A stretch of 64,000 bases of DNA from the IMG/VR virus record IMGVR_UViG_3300037804_000399, positions 1 through 64,000 of that record; one strand, 5' to 3'. The first letter of the stretch is position 1. Every line of letters begins with the position of its first letter. Source of the stretch: a virus. A model generated the notes under the pieces. It saw nothing but the letters and a program-made list of their open reading frames with translations, made no database searches and was not told where the DNA came from. Of this stretch, positions 24,255 through 33,130 are shown in pieces. Both the position numbers and the translations under genes were made by a program.

Positions 24255-25181
24255 ATGAAGTTTAGATCTTATCAAAAAGAGATTCATAATTCAACAGCTC
24301 AGGTTTTAGATTTGTTCAATAATATTATCATTGACAGACGAAATTCCAATGAAGATGTTTCAAAAGAAGTGAGTGTTCCTTGCTTTTATGGTCAACGTTC
24401 GCGTGTTTTAAAGAGCCTTGAAGATAAGAATAAAACAATTAAGCTACCACTTACATGTCTCACCGTCGGAGGAATTCAAAGAGACGCAAGTAGAGCTATT
24501 GACATTCACAAAGACCTTGTAAGTCAGAATGATCATGGATCTAAAAACCATTTAGAGATGCAACCAGTTCCTGTCAACATCACATATGATTTAGAATGTG
24601 TATCTAAATATCAACAAGACTTAGATCAAATCATTTCTAACTTTGTAGTATTTTTTAATCCATCAGTGTACATTACCATTCCACATCCTCACAAAACAGA
24701 CAAGCGATTAAAATATCCTGTCACTTGGAACGGAAGTGTAACATATGATCCTAACCCTACTATTCCGGAATCAACAGATGCTCGATGTACAGCAAAGACT
24801 TCATTTACTGTTAAGACTTGGTTCTTTACAGGACTTGAAGCAAACACTGATATGTTGAAACGTATTCATTCAATAAACTTTACACCTACTATGTATGAAG
24901 AAGATGGAGTAGCTGCCCTCCAACATTGGTACGCAGTTCCACCTGATATGACATTTGAAGAGTATGAAGGAAATATTGTACTCGGATTGATCAAACCAGA
25001 ATTTATTGACAAAATGACCTTAGTAGTTGGAACAAGTGGGTTGTGGTGTGTAGCCAAACAAGGTATGACTGTAAATATTCCGCCAGATATATTGGCCCAA
25101 CTAGAAGAACAAAATGCAGAATTTATTGTAACAAATGAATATAACTTATTAATAACAGCCCCTGAAGAAGGAAACCCCTAA
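24255..25181 (+). CDS. 15: Tail sheath terminator/stabiliser gp15
   Basis: 308 residues (T4 gp15 is 272). The opening FRSYQKEIHNSTAQVLDLFN...IDRR, then VSVPCFYGQRSRVLK, LPLTCLTVGGIQRD and MQPVPVNITYDLECVSKYQQ followed by DLDQIISNFVVFFNPS match gp15, which caps the finished tail and contacts the neck. A C-terminal extension ends near the coupled small ORF. Ribosome site AAAAAGGACTAC. Confidence 0.8.
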   Translation: MKFRSYQKEIHNSTAQVLDLFNNIIIDRRNSNEDVSKEVSVPCFYGQRSRVLKSLEDKNKTIKLPLTCLTVGGIQRDASRAIDIHKDLVSQNDHGSKNHLEMQPVPVNITYDLECVSKYQQDLDQIISNFVVFFNPSVYITIPHPHKTDKRLKYPVTWNGSVTYDPNPTIPESTDARCTAKTSFTVKTWFFTGLEANTDMLKRIHSINFTPTMYEEDGVAALQHWYAVPPDMTFEEYEGNIVLGLIKPEFIDKMTLVVGTSGLWCVAKQGMTVNIPPDILAQLEEQNAEFIVTNEYNLLITAPEEGNP

Positions 25182-25360
25182 TGAATGAATTTTTACAAAA
25201 CCAATGTGAGATAGAATTTTTCGATTATATTGAAGAAAACTTTGGATCTCTCGTTGACTTATCACAACAAGAGATTATATTAATACTAGAGCAAACAAAA
25301 GAACTAGAATTGGATTTAGATTTGTTAGCTCAGCAACTTTTCATTTACATAAACGGGTAA
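25181..25360 (+). CDS. Small acidic helical ORF, possible gp33-like coactivator
   Basis: 59 residues. The ATG overlaps the gp15 stop by one base. The sequence CEIEFFDYIEENFGSL then QQEIILILEQTKELELDLDL and LAQQLFIYI is helical, acidic and Leu-rich. The layout (hydrophobic helix, acidic helix, AxxL ending) loosely resembles T4 late-transcription coactivator gp33, which would suit the late promoters seen here. The similarity is weak; it could equally be an unrelated small protein. Confidence 0.45.
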   Translation: MNEFLQNQCEIEFFDYIEENFGSLVDLSQQEIILILEQTKELELDLDLLAQQLFIYING

Positions 25361-25366
25361 TATAAT

Positions 25367-26968
25367 ATGAAGACCTTCAAACAATTTTTCGAAGACGAAA
25401 AGAAAAAGAAAGTAAACAAAGATTCTAGTAAAGGTCTTGACATCTCCATTAAACATCTTGAAAAAGAAATCAAGACTTTAGAACAAAAAGAAGCTTTCTT
25501 AAATGATGATATCATTGTTACTGAAAAGTTTGATGGTACAAAACTTACCTTGATTAGAACCTCTACTCCTAAGAGTAAAAATTATTCCGATAATTGGATT
25601 ATAGCTTACAAGGGTTCAATTATATCTGCTGCTGATGTCAGTAATTTAGATGCTGACAAAGTTAAGAAACAATCGATTGGTATATCCCAATATAAAATTG
25701 TTCATGACCACTTAAAAGAAATAAACTCCTCTCTTGACGATTCAATTATCATACCAGGTACAGAGTACTTTGTAGAGTTCATGCAACGAAAGGATACTTT
25801 AACACGTGAGTATGCTGAGCTACATGGAATGATTCTATTAAGCAAAGCACAAACTGATTATAAAGTTACTGGTACTCGTCTGCTATCTAATCCAAAAACT
25901 GAAATGACGTTTGATATTGATAAAGATTCTGAAGCATTGGAAATTCCTGCCCCTCCAAAAGTGTATCAAGGAAAGTCTGATTCGAAAGAAACTATTAGAA
26001 AGAATATTATTTCAGATTCCATGAAAGAAGTATATGATAACATAGACGACTTCGAAGAAACTACTGAAGGATTATTTGATGTAATGGTTAAATTGTTTCA
26101 AGAATACGATTCTGTATTTGGTGGAACACCAGAAGGTACAGTTATCAATACAACAGATGGAAAGATTTTAAAAGTTGTTCAGCAAGATCAGTATGATGCT
26201 GAAACAAGAAACGCTATCAAAAACAAATATCGTTACGATCATGAAACCATGCAACAGTATTGGGATTATGTTACAAAGTACGCTGAGAAAGTTCTTGATG
26301 GGATTGATAAAGAAAAATCCATTGAAGAAATGTTACATCAATTATCAGATGTTGTTCGAAATCAATCAACAGATTTTAATCCTCCCGATCCAGAAGGTAA
26401 GAGAGAAGATCAAATTCAAAGAGATGATCTTTACTTGACTACTAAGATGAGACTTGAAAAGCTCATGAAGGGAAATCGTTATGCAATGTTCATTGGTAGG
26501 TTCCAACCATCAACAGTTGCACATGAACAAATTGTTAGAGACGCACTCGATAGACCAGAAGTAGATGGAATGGTTATTGCAATTGTTGCAGGAGCTGCAT
26601 CTAGTAAAAATAAAGATCAAAATCCATTAACATATGAAGAACGTGTCGAACTTTGGGAAAAGGCTCTTAAAGATGTTACCAAACCAGTAGTGTTCTATAA
26701 ATTAAAGACTGGTTCGATTGGAGCAGCTGTTAGAGGGGTTCCGTATCCAGTGTTTTATATCCTAGCAGGAGAAGATCGTGCAGAGGGATATAGAAAGCAA
26801 ATGAAGGGCGATTTAATCGACCTAATAGAGATTCCTAGATCAGAGGAAGATGTCAGTGCTTCAAAGCTCAGAGCAGCCATTAAAAGCGGTGATTTTGATA
26901 CAGCAAAGACTCTCGGTGGATCATATATGGATGAAGAAACTTTTAAACAATTACAAACTAAAATTTAA
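25367..26968 (+). CDS. Fusion of ligase-type nucleotidyltransferase and NMN-adenylyltransferase-like domain
   Basis: 533 residues. Residues 1-11 (MKTFKQFFEDE) resemble a T4 capsid-targeting sequence. About residues 45-290 form a covalent nucleotidyltransferase: motif I EKFDGTKL with Lys54, later EYFVEFMQRK, PEGTVIN and GKILKVV (motifs III-V). About residues 370-530 form a cytidylyltransferase/NMNAT domain: AMFIGRFQPSTVAHEQI and the closing VSASKLRAAI. The protein may join or adenylate nucleic acid ends and make or use NAD. The N-terminus implies that it is packaged with the DNA. Confidence 0.65.
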   Translation: MKTFKQFFEDEKKKKVNKDSSKGLDISIKHLEKEIKTLEQKEAFLNDDIIVTEKFDGTKLTLIRTSTPKSKNYSDNWIIAYKGSIISAADVSNLDADKVKKQSIGISQYKIVHDHLKEINSSLDDSIIIPGTEYFVEFMQRKDTLTREYAELHGMILLSKAQTDYKVTGTRLLSNPKTEMTFDIDKDSEALEIPAPPKVYQGKSDSKETIRKNIISDSMKEVYDNIDDFEETTEGLFDVMVKLFQEYDSVFGGTPEGTVINTTDGKILKVVQQDQYDAETRNAIKNKYRYDHETMQQYWDYVTKYAEKVLDGIDKEKSIEEMLHQLSDVVRNQSTDFNPPDPEGKREDQIQRDDLYLTTKMRLEKLMKGNRYAMFIGRFQPSTVAHEQIVRDALDRPEVDGMVIAIVAGAASSKNKDQNPLTYEERVELWEKALKDVTKPVVFYKLKTGSIGAAVRGVPYPVFYILAGEDRAEGYRKQMKGDLIDLIEIPRSEEDVSASKLRAAIKSGDFDTAKTLGGSYMDEETFKQLQTKI

Positions 26969-26975
26969 TTACACC

Positions 26976-27003
26976 TTGACTTATGAAGTTAAGGGTGTAT
27001 ATT
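26976..27003 (+). promoter_or_regulatory. Sigma70-like promoter of the GTGTATATTATATAA family
   Basis: TTGACT, 16 bases, TATATT. From 26989 the bases TTAAGGGTGTATATTATATA match the 5059 promoter with one difference. Drives the operon of tagged genes starting at 27032. Confidence 0.8.
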
Positions 27004-27031
27004 ATATAAAAGGATCGAGGACTTTAAAATT

Positions 27032-27583
27032 ATGAATAAAGAAAAACAAAGTATCATGGAAGCTTATAACGCAATGATAAAAGAAGAACAATCTCCTGTT
27101 GCAATAAACCAATTTGTAGCTCTTGACATTCTAAAGAAGATGGTCAAATCAAAAGTTCTATCTGCTGCAGCTGCAAGGTTTTTGGACATAGGGACAAGTG
27201 GTCGGATACGTTTTGGAGGGGAGTCAAGTGCACAGGGAAGTATATTTGATCCTAACGAAGATTACTTGACTCATAAAACCGAATGGCCAAATCCTGCAGA
27301 CTATTGGTACAAAGAGTATGATTCTGAAAAGAGTGATTGGTTAGTTGAACCTAAAAAAATGATGAAACATATGAAAAAGTCAATGATAACTGCTCTTCGT
27401 ATTGCCAACAAGCAAGGAAGGATTGATGACTTGGAATTTATTAATGAAATTCTCGAGCAAGGCGCAGACGTTCAAAAATTTAATAAAAAGCTAGATGGAG
27501 ATGATCGCCGAGGTTTTCGAATGCTCGATCGATCTATGAATGATAGAGACATTGAAGACTTAACTTACAAAACCTGGAAATAA
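27032..27583 (+). CDS. Tagged protein (IMEAY type), function unknown
   Basis: 183 residues. Begins MNKEKQSIMEAYNAMIKEE, the same tag as 19254, 27586 and 28076, with an I-M-E/A cleavage-like site. The body is unrelated to the other tagged proteins: residues about 22-50 form a helix, then a Gly-rich GTSGRIRFGGESSAQGS, an aromatic segment PADYWYKEYDSEKSDW and a basic helical region. First gene of a three-gene tagged operon driven from 26976. Possibly an internal capsid protein. Confidence 0.6.
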   Translation: MNKEKQSIMEAYNAMIKEEQSPVAINQFVALDILKKMVKSKVLSAAAARFLDIGTSGRIRFGGESSAQGSIFDPNEDYLTHKTEWPNPADYWYKEYDSEKSDWLVEPKKMMKHMKKSMITALRIANKQGRIDDLEFINEILEQGADVQKFNKKLDGDDRRGFRMLDRSMNDRDIEDLTYKTWK

Positions 27584-27585
27584 TT

Positions 27586-28083
27586 ATGAAATATGAAAAG
27601 AAAGCAATCATGGAAGCTTATAACAAAGTTATAAGTGAAGATTTAGGTTATTCAACACAGTCCGATGTTATAGACTTTTTATATACGAGAAACTATCACT
27701 CTATTTTGGATCGTTTTGACAACCAAAGATTTCATTCAACTGATAGCATCATTGATTTTTTACAATCAACTGAATTACCAGAAGAAGATTTAGATAAAAT
27801 TATAGACATGATATCCCCAACAGTGAATGAAGGTTGGCAAGATGAAATTCCTGATAGAAGAGTTGTGTTTGACGAATATGAATTTGATGAACGACTTTCA
27901 ACGATGGAAGAAGAGGACGGCATTTACACTATAAAAAATTATATGATCACATGTGGAGAAGGAGATGAGCGATTAATTGTTTCGTCCCTCGATTCAAATA
28001 CCATGATGGTGAATTTTCTAAATGGAGAATCTGTTGCTATAGGTGAACAGGGTAACATACAAACTTGGAGACATTATGAATAA
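27586..28083 (+). CDS. Tagged protein (IMEAY type), function unknown
   Basis: 165 residues, starting 2 bases after the previous gene. Begins MKYEKKAIMEAYNKVISED; both I-M-E/A and I-S-E/D fit the protease rule. The body is acidic with a helical first half and a beta-rich second half (YTIKNYMITCGEGDERLIVSS). No family recognised. Its stop lies inside the next gene. Confidence 0.6.
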   Translation: MKYEKKAIMEAYNKVISEDLGYSTQSDVIDFLYTRNYHSILDRFDNQRFHSTDSIIDFLQSTELPEEDLDKIIDMISPTVNEGWQDEIPDRRVVFDEYEFDERLSTMEEEDGIYTIKNYMITCGEGDERLIVSSLDSNTMMVNFLNGESVAIGEQGNIQTWRHYE

Positions 28084-28501
28084 TGAAAAACAATCAATTC
28101 ACGAAGCTTATATAAAAATGATGAAAGAAGCCGAAACTGTAGTTGATATAGATGATTACGTTGATGTTATTGTAAATGGTCTTCGTCAAGGTATGCAAGC
28201 TCTGACTCAAATGTTGTTAGAAGAAGCTAATATTGGAAAGTTCGAAAATTTCAAACCCGAATCAATAGCAAAACGTATAAACATGTTTGGATATGCAATC
28301 AACCGATTGGAAAATGCTGAAGATGATCGAAAGCAAAGAAGTATAATATGGGACATCATTAAAGGCGTTTCAGAAACTGATAGTTGGATTCTTAACAAGG
28401 AAGTTTATGGAGATAAAGTTGCTGATGTGGCAAGTACATTGTCATCAGCTAGAGGAGCTTTCGGTTTGAATTTAGATTGGAGCAAGCTAGGATACTTCTA
28501 A
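28076..28501 (+). CDS. Tagged protein (IHEAY variant), function unknown
   Basis: 141 residues. ATG 28076, after TTGGAGACATT, is preferred over an in-frame ATG 33 bases upstream because it gives the tag MNNEKQSIHEAYIKMMKEA. The body is helical: VDIDDYVDVIVNGLRQGMQA and later an Ala/Ser-rich C-terminus. Overlaps the previous gene by 8 bases and is followed by a terminator. Third in a run of three tagged proteins. Confidence 0.6.
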   Translation: MNNEKQSIHEAYIKMMKEAETVVDIDDYVDVIVNGLRQGMQALTQMLLEEANIGKFENFKPESIAKRINMFGYAINRLENAEDDRKQRSIIWDIIKGVSETDSWILNKEVYGDKVADVASTLSSARGAFGLNLDWSKLGYF

Positions 28502-28537
28502 AAAGAATATTTCTACCTATAAAAGATATTGACATTA

Positions 28538-28564
28538 AAAAAAGCTCCTTTTAAGGAGCTTTTT
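28538..28564 (+). terminator. Hairpin terminator
   Basis: AAAAAAGCTCC, short TTTT-AA loop region, GGAGCTTTTTC. Ends the tagged three-gene operon. Confidence 0.82.
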
Positions 28565-28625
28565 CTTTTTACTTACAATTCCGTGTCCAACGTGGAGTAT
28601 ATGGGAAACAATCAAGGAGAACTAA

Positions 28626-29150
28626 ATGCCTGCTAGACAAAAGGTCAAAGGAAATACTTGGGAAAGAAAAGTCGCTGAGATATTTTCAGAAGAAACTGGA
28701 ACCCATTGGCAACGGAACATTTGCGGGAGTGGCGGATTCGTGGGAGGTAAAAATGCTCATAGAATAGCCCATTTAACTGAAAATCAGACATTGATGGCTA
28801 GAGGAGACATAGTTCCAGGAGATGGATTTGAAAAAACTATTATCGAATGTAAGTTTTATAAGGACTTTGCATTTCATAGTTTAATGGCTCTGAACGGAGT
28901 TTCTAAATTAAACGAATGGATAGAACAAGTAAACATAGATCACGAAGTGTCCAACAGTGAATTTTACTGCGTTGTATTTAAGATCAATCGCAAAGGCATG
29001 TTCATAGCATTTCCCAGTGACCTGTTAACTCCTATTAATAATTTTTGTACTTATCAGTATGCAGAAACCAACACCACCTTTGCAATAGAAGAATTTAACA
29101 ATGAATGGGTTTCGAGAAATCTAGATGCTTTGAAGGAGCTAAACAAATAA
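28626..29150 (+). CDS. PD-(D/E)XK nuclease-like protein, possible Holliday-junction resolvase
   Basis: 174 residues. KGNTWERKVAEIF, then RNICGSGGF, RGDIVPGDGFEKTIIECK carry the expected E...GD..ExK order of Hjc-type and related PD-(D/E)XK nucleases (Glu13, Asp at RGDI, Glu-x-Lys at IIECK). It starts a block with replication and recombination genes (gp62-like, UvsY, UvsW), which supports a DNA-processing role. Substrate preference cannot be read from sequence. Ribosome site CAAGGAGAACTAA. Confidence 0.65.
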   Translation: MPARQKVKGNTWERKVAEIFSEETGTHWQRNICGSGGFVGGKNAHRIAHLTENQTLMARGDIVPGDGFEKTIIECKFYKDFAFHSLMALNGVSKLNEWIEQVNIDHEVSNSEFYCVVFKINRKGMFIAFPSDLLTPINNFCTYQYAETNTTFAIEEFNNEWVSRNLDALKELNK

Positions 29151-29785
29151 TGGACGCACCTAACTCGTTTACTATCATAAATGCAATCATTAATAACGGA
29201 TTAACTCTTGTACAGAAACAACTGACCCCAGCATTGAAAACTATTGAATCGATGTCAAAAATCAGAGAAAGTTACGAACTTCATTTTGACCGAAAAGGAT
29301 ATACTACTGAAGAATTTATAGAAGATGTTTATGTCTCGATGTCTGGAATTATTAAAAAAGTTAGATTGAGTACTGATGGATTACGAAGAGTTGTAACAAT
29401 CTCAAATACACACGGAATACAACAAACCGGGGGAAATATTTCAATTGAGGATTTCTTTATAGAGCTTGCAAAGAAACGATCCGGAGCTATTGTATATTTA
29501 ACAAAGCTTCATAGGTTTTTGAGAAATGCATTAGCTACTTCAAGGAATGAAGTATCTGAAGAATTTGTTGTAAAAATGTTTGACATTTTAGATGATATAT
29601 TATTAGTTGTAGATGAATTAGTAATCCAAAATGATTTAGAATATACCAGAGTGTGTAATATCAAACAACGATTTGAAATTATTTTAGATGATTTGTGGAT
29701 GGAGGGAAACGGAAAGGGTGAAGAAGGTGGATTTGATGATTTTGATGATTTTGATGATTTTGATGAATATGATGATTTGGAGTAA
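29150..29785 (+). CDS. Hypothetical helical protein with Asp-Phe repeat tail
   Basis: 211 residues. ATG 29150 overlaps the previous stop by one base and has AAGGAG 10 bases upstream. The body is helical with no recognised motif. The last residues (FDDFDDFDDFDEYDD) are an acidic aromatic tail encoded by a 9-base tandem repeat. Such tails often bind SSB-type proteins or clamps, as in T4 gp32's acidic C-terminus; here that is only a suggestion. Confidence 0.5.
   Translation: MDAPNSFTIINAIINNGLTLVQKQLTPALKTIESMSKIRESYELHFDRKGYTTEEFIEDVYVSMSGIIKKVRLSTDGLRRVVTISNTHGIQQTGGNISIEDFFIELAKKRSGAIVYLTKLHRFLRNALATSRNEVSEEFVVKMFDILDDILLVVDELVIQNDLEYTRVCNIKQRFEIILDDLWMEGNGKGEEGGFDDFDDFDDFDEYDDLE
29731..29777 (+). 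repeat. 9-base tandem repeat encoding Phe-Asp-Asp
   Basis: About four units of TTTGATGAT in frame at the end of the 29150 gene; slippage would alter only tail length. Confidence 0.7.
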
Positions 29786-29794
29786 AGGGATATT

Positions 29795-30088
29795 ATGACA
29801 AATAAGAAATTAACAATTTATGAATACTTGAAGGATATTTATACCACGAAAAGTGGTACTTTATGTGATAGAGATGATTTTAATAATACGTTCGTACCTT
29901 ATATCATTATTAGATTTATATCAATGAGAAAAGATTCATTACATGTTGCTGCACTTGCTAATCATTATCAAACTTCAATGACAAAAAAGCAAATGTATAA
30001 ATTTTTAGTTGCCACTGTGCCACATAGTAAAAATTCATTTGTAAAGTATATTGCAAAACCAAAAGTCAAAGAGGAAACAAATGATTGA
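29795..30088 (+). CDS. 62: Clamp loader small subunit gp62-like
   Basis: 97 residues. DRDDFNNTFVPYIIIRFISM followed by an ANHYQ motif and MYKFLVATVPHSKNSFVKYI resemble the short gp62 proteins of marine T4-like phages; T4 gp62 has NYLMAAVPRGKRYGKW at the equivalent place. gp62 with gp44 loads the sliding clamp. The gene is much shorter than T4 gp62 (187 aa), so only the first domain is present. Ribosome site AAAGGGATATT; overlaps UvsY by 8 bases. Confidence 0.6.
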   Translation: MTNKKLTIYEYLKDIYTTKSGTLCDRDDFNNTFVPYIIIRFISMRKDSLHVAALANHYQTSMTKKQMYKFLVATVPHSKNSFVKYIAKPKVKEETND

Positions 30089-30497
30089 TCCAGATAGAAA
30101 TGTTTTACCCGAACTCATTCTTAAATACAATGTAGATGTTGAAGAAGATTTAAACATCAATCAAATGAATATAAAAGAATCGAGTATGCAAACTCCTGGT
30201 TTAAAAACAAAGTGGTTGATGACTTATATTAACGAACGAAGACTACTAACTGTTTTAAAAAATAGAAAGTATGATTTAGTACAATCATATATTGATGCTA
30301 ACATGGGCCCAGGAAAGATCATTCCTACTTTGAAAATACAAGCAGAGCACTTGCCAAATGTTAGAGAATTAAATGATAAAATTACTACTCAACAAGACAT
30401 TGTCGATTATTTAGAAGGAGTTAAAGATGTTTTTCAAAAACTTGACTTTACAATTAAGAATGTTGTGGACATTATCAAGCTAGAGAACTCTGTATAA
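30081..30497 (+). CDS. uvsY: Recombination mediator UvsY
   Basis: 138 residues (T4 UvsY 137). ATG 30081 lies after GAGGAAACAA; a start 30 bases upstream lacks a site. KTKWLMTYINERRLLTVLKN corresponds to the T4 LYSKWLNKHSSIKKEMLRIE helix, and the end, DIVDYLEGVKDVFQKLDFTI then KNVVDIIKLENS, matches the T4 C-terminus (GFAIKHIQDMRAFEAG). UvsY loads the UvsX recombinase onto ssDNA. It lies next to UvsW, as in T4. Confidence 0.75.
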   Translation: MIDPDRNVLPELILKYNVDVEEDLNINQMNIKESSMQTPGLKTKWLMTYINERRLLTVLKNRKYDLVQSYIDANMGPGKIIPTLKIQAEHLPNVRELNDKITTQQDIVDYLEGVKDVFQKLDFTIKNVVDIIKLENSV

Positions 30498-30503
30498 TAC
30501 GTT

Positions 30504-32261
30504 ATGATAATAGATATTGACGAACACAAATTTAATTACCTGAAGATTAAAATAGACGGCGAACATGAACTATATGTGTTTGATACTCTCCAAAAAGACA
30601 TGTCTGTCACAAACAAGGCTGCTAGATTCAATAAGTGGGCAAAGGATAGAATTTGTCCGATAACACTTACTGGATCATTTCCTGCTGGACTATATGCAGA
30701 TGTTGTAAAGAATATTAAAAAGATTTCATCTGAAATTGAAATTGAAATTACAACATCAGCAAAAAAACTAATGTGTCCTTGGTCAGCAAAGACTGCAAAT
30801 ATTTCCACTTACTTACCTGAAGGATTTCAATTAAGAGATTATCAACAAGAGTGCACTGAAAAATCTCTTCAATATGGAAGAGGCATTATAGAGTGTCCGA
30901 CAGGTGGTGGTAAATCACTTATTCAATATTTGATTATTAAACATCTTCAAGAATACAATCTCAATAAGATTTTAGTATTGGTTCCGAACCTTCAATTGGT
31001 TACTCAAATTCATGCTGATTTTATTGATTATGGATTTGATCCTTCAGCTGTCCAAATGTTCTCATCTTTTGACGATGAATTAGGAGACGCTCCAATTGTT
31101 ATCACTAATAGAAGTTGGGTTCAGAAGTATTGTAAAGAAGAATTACGGTCTTTGGAAAAAGAATTAAAAGAGTGTGCTGTATTATTTAAAAAACTTACAA
31201 AAAACATAAAAGCAGTTCCTAGTAAAATTGCTATCAAAATGTTTGACTTACAAAAAGCATATAAAATAGTTAAAGATGAAAACAAGAAAATTATAGTACC
31301 TCCTAAAAATAAAATTACAGGAGTGTCTCCTACGTGTTTACTTGACGAGCCTGATAAGATTCTTGCAAAAATGAAGAGACGAATCAAAGATATTCCTATT
31401 CGTATGAAGCATATCGTTGAAACAATTCCTGTGTTTAAACAATTCGATGCTGTATTTGTAGATGAAGTTCATCAACTATCAACAGGAAATCAAGTTACAA
31501 AGTTTGTACAGGACCTTCCCACTCTTATTAGATTTGGATTTACAGGTACTCTTCAAGAGCAAGACACTAACGGTGCCGAAGACAGATGGAATATTATAGG
31601 GACGATTGGACCTGTATTATATTTCCAACGAGCTCATGAATTACAAAAAGATGACTTCTTAGCGCAATTAAAGATTCATGCTATTGAGTTAGTTCATAGT
31701 AGTCCGGTTCCGTATTCTGTTAATGGTGACAACTTTAGACAAGTTCACATGTTAGAACAAGCATATATAGAAGAACTTGAACCTTATAATAATCTAATTG
31801 CAGGTATTGCAAATAAGGTGAATGGAAATTCATTTGTATTATTTGATCATACTAAACACGGTAAAGAGTTATTTGAAATAGTAAAGAAGGTTTGTCCTTC
31901 TAAACAAGTATTCTTTATTAATGGTTCTGTTGCAATCGAAGATAGAGATGATATTAAACAAACTATGGTTGAGCATCAGGACTGTGTACTTGTTGGTAAT
32001 ATCAAATGTGTAGGTACTGGTTTGTCTATAAAGAACATTCGACATATTATATTTGCAATTAATGGCAAAGCTACGGTAAAGATCATTCAAGCTATTGGTC
32101 GTGGTATTCGTTTACATGAAGACAAGGAAAGAATGTACTTATATGATGTGTATCACAATTTAAAATATAGCGAAGATCACTTTAATCACAGAAGAAGGTT
32201 ATATGAGAAGCATTACAAGCTTGTAATAAATGATGAAGATATCAAAAAGATTAACATTTAA
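30504..32261 (+). CDS. uvsW: Recombination helicase UvsW
   Basis: 585 residues (T4 UvsW 503-587). Superfamily 2 motifs: Q-type DYQQEC at about 112, motif I PTGGGKS at 132-138, motif II DEVH near 319, motif III GFTGTL, motif VI QAIGRGIR near 529. The N-terminal 95 residues fit the small UvsW DNA-binding domain. Between motifs Ia and II lies a lysine-rich stretch of about 100 residues (roughly 210-305) larger than usual. UvsW unwinds branched DNA and R-loops and helps switch origin to recombination replication. Confidence 0.88.
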   Translation: MIIDIDEHKFNYLKIKIDGEHELYVFDTLQKDMSVTNKAARFNKWAKDRICPITLTGSFPAGLYADVVKNIKKISSEIEIEITTSAKKLMCPWSAKTANISTYLPEGFQLRDYQQECTEKSLQYGRGIIECPTGGGKSLIQYLIIKHLQEYNLNKILVLVPNLQLVTQIHADFIDYGFDPSAVQMFSSFDDELGDAPIVITNRSWVQKYCKEELRSLEKELKECAVLFKKLTKNIKAVPSKIAIKMFDLQKAYKIVKDENKKIIVPPKNKITGVSPTCLLDEPDKILAKMKRRIKDIPIRMKHIVETIPVFKQFDAVFVDEVHQLSTGNQVTKFVQDLPTLIRFGFTGTLQEQDTNGAEDRWNIIGTIGPVLYFQRAHELQKDDFLAQLKIHAIELVHSSPVPYSVNGDNFRQVHMLEQAYIEELEPYNNLIAGIANKVNGNSFVLFDHTKHGKELFEIVKKVCPSKQVFFINGSVAIEDRDDIKQTMVEHQDCVLVGNIKCVGTGLSIKNIRHIIFAINGKATVKIIQAIGRGIRLHEDKERMYLYDVYHNLKYSEDHFNHRRRLYEKHYKLVINDEDIKKINI

Positions 32262-32263
32262 TA

Positions 32264-32272
32264 TATAAATAA
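32264..32272 (+). promoter_or_regulatory. T4-type late promoter
   Basis: TATAAATAA, 40 bases upstream of gp13, right after UvsW ends; marks the shift from replication to virion genes. Confidence 0.72.
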
Positions 32273-32311
32273 CGGCAAATGAATTATAAATGTTGAACAC
32301 GAGGACTAATA

Positions 32312-33064
32312 ATGAGTAACTTTTTAAATTATTCGGTACAAGAAAAGACCGATCTGTCCGGTTGGATACTAAGAAAAATGGGCCACCCTTTAATTACAGT
32401 AGAAATAACAGAGTGTCAATTGATAGATGCTATTGATGATGCTATGGAATTTTTTACAAAATATGTACAGTTCGACAGAGATTACTTTGGTGTTGACATG
32501 AATGAATACATACAAGGACAAGGAGTGCTTCTTCCTGACAATGTTGCCGGTGTTTTCTCATTAACTAATCAAGCTGCTGGTTCTTCTGATGCTAATAGAT
32601 TATTTAGTATTCCCAATCAATTAATGAATGCAGGTATGTTACCTAGTCAGTCTACTATTGGTGGAGGATGGGTAACTTATGAACTGTCTCGACAATACAT
32701 GGATATGGTATCGAGAATGATATCAGGTGGAAGTGGAGGATTTCAGTTTAGTTATAATCAAAGAACTAAAATGTTAAAGCTAGTTCCTGATCCAGCTAAG
32801 CAAGGTATGTTCGGACAAATAGTTTTAGGGGTAAATGTTCTACGTCCAGAGACGCAACTTTTTGGAGAACATGAAATCAAAAACCTTTCACTATCATACG
32901 CAAAGATGCAAGTCGGAACAAATAGATCAAAGATCAAAGGTGTTCAACTTCTTGGCGGCGGTAATATAGAAAATGATATGTACAACGAAGGTAAAGCTGA
33001 GAAAGAAAAGATCGAAGAAGACATTAAAAAAAATCAGGGAATTTCGGCATTCTTTGTTGGTTAA
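32312..33064 (+). CDS. 13: Neck protein gp13-like
   Basis: 250 residues. The start region, LSGWILRKMGHPLITVEITE followed by CQLIDAIDDAMEFFTKYVQF, is the hallmark of gp13-like neck proteins (LGxPxxxVEITDxQIxxxIxxA). A Gly/Ser-rich middle and a charged tail (EKEKIEEDIKKNQG) follow. gp13 sits with gp14 between portal and tail. A late promoter and CGAGGACTAAT ribosome site precede it. Confidence 0.8.
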   Translation: MSNFLNYSVQEKTDLSGWILRKMGHPLITVEITECQLIDAIDDAMEFFTKYVQFDRDYFGVDMNEYIQGQGVLLPDNVAGVFSLTNQAAGSSDANRLFSIPNQLMNAGMLPSQSTIGGGWVTYELSRQYMDMVSRMISGGSGGFQFSYNQRTKMLKLVPDPAKQGMFGQIVLGVNVLRPETQLFGEHEIKNLSLSYAKMQVGTNRSKIKGVQLLGGGNIENDMYNEGKAEKEKIEEDIKKNQGISAFFVG

Positions 33065-33075
33065 CATGTAAAACA

Positions 33076-33122
33076 CCTTGGTTATTGCTTATAGAACTAT
33101 AAGTAATGACAACAAACCAAGG
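33076..33122 (+). promoter_or_regulatory. Hairpin covering the ribosome site of the homing endonuclease
   Basis: CCTTGGTT 33076-33083 pairs with AACCAAGG 33115-33122; inside, ATTGCTTATA pairs with TATAAGTAAT (33084-33107, one G-T) around GAAC. The outer 3' arm contains the AAGG of the ribosome site AAGGAA (33119-33124), which is 6 bases before the GTG start. This resembles the hairpins that restrict early translation of T4 homing enzymes such as I-TevI. Confidence 0.65.
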
Positions 33123-33130
33123 AACATATT

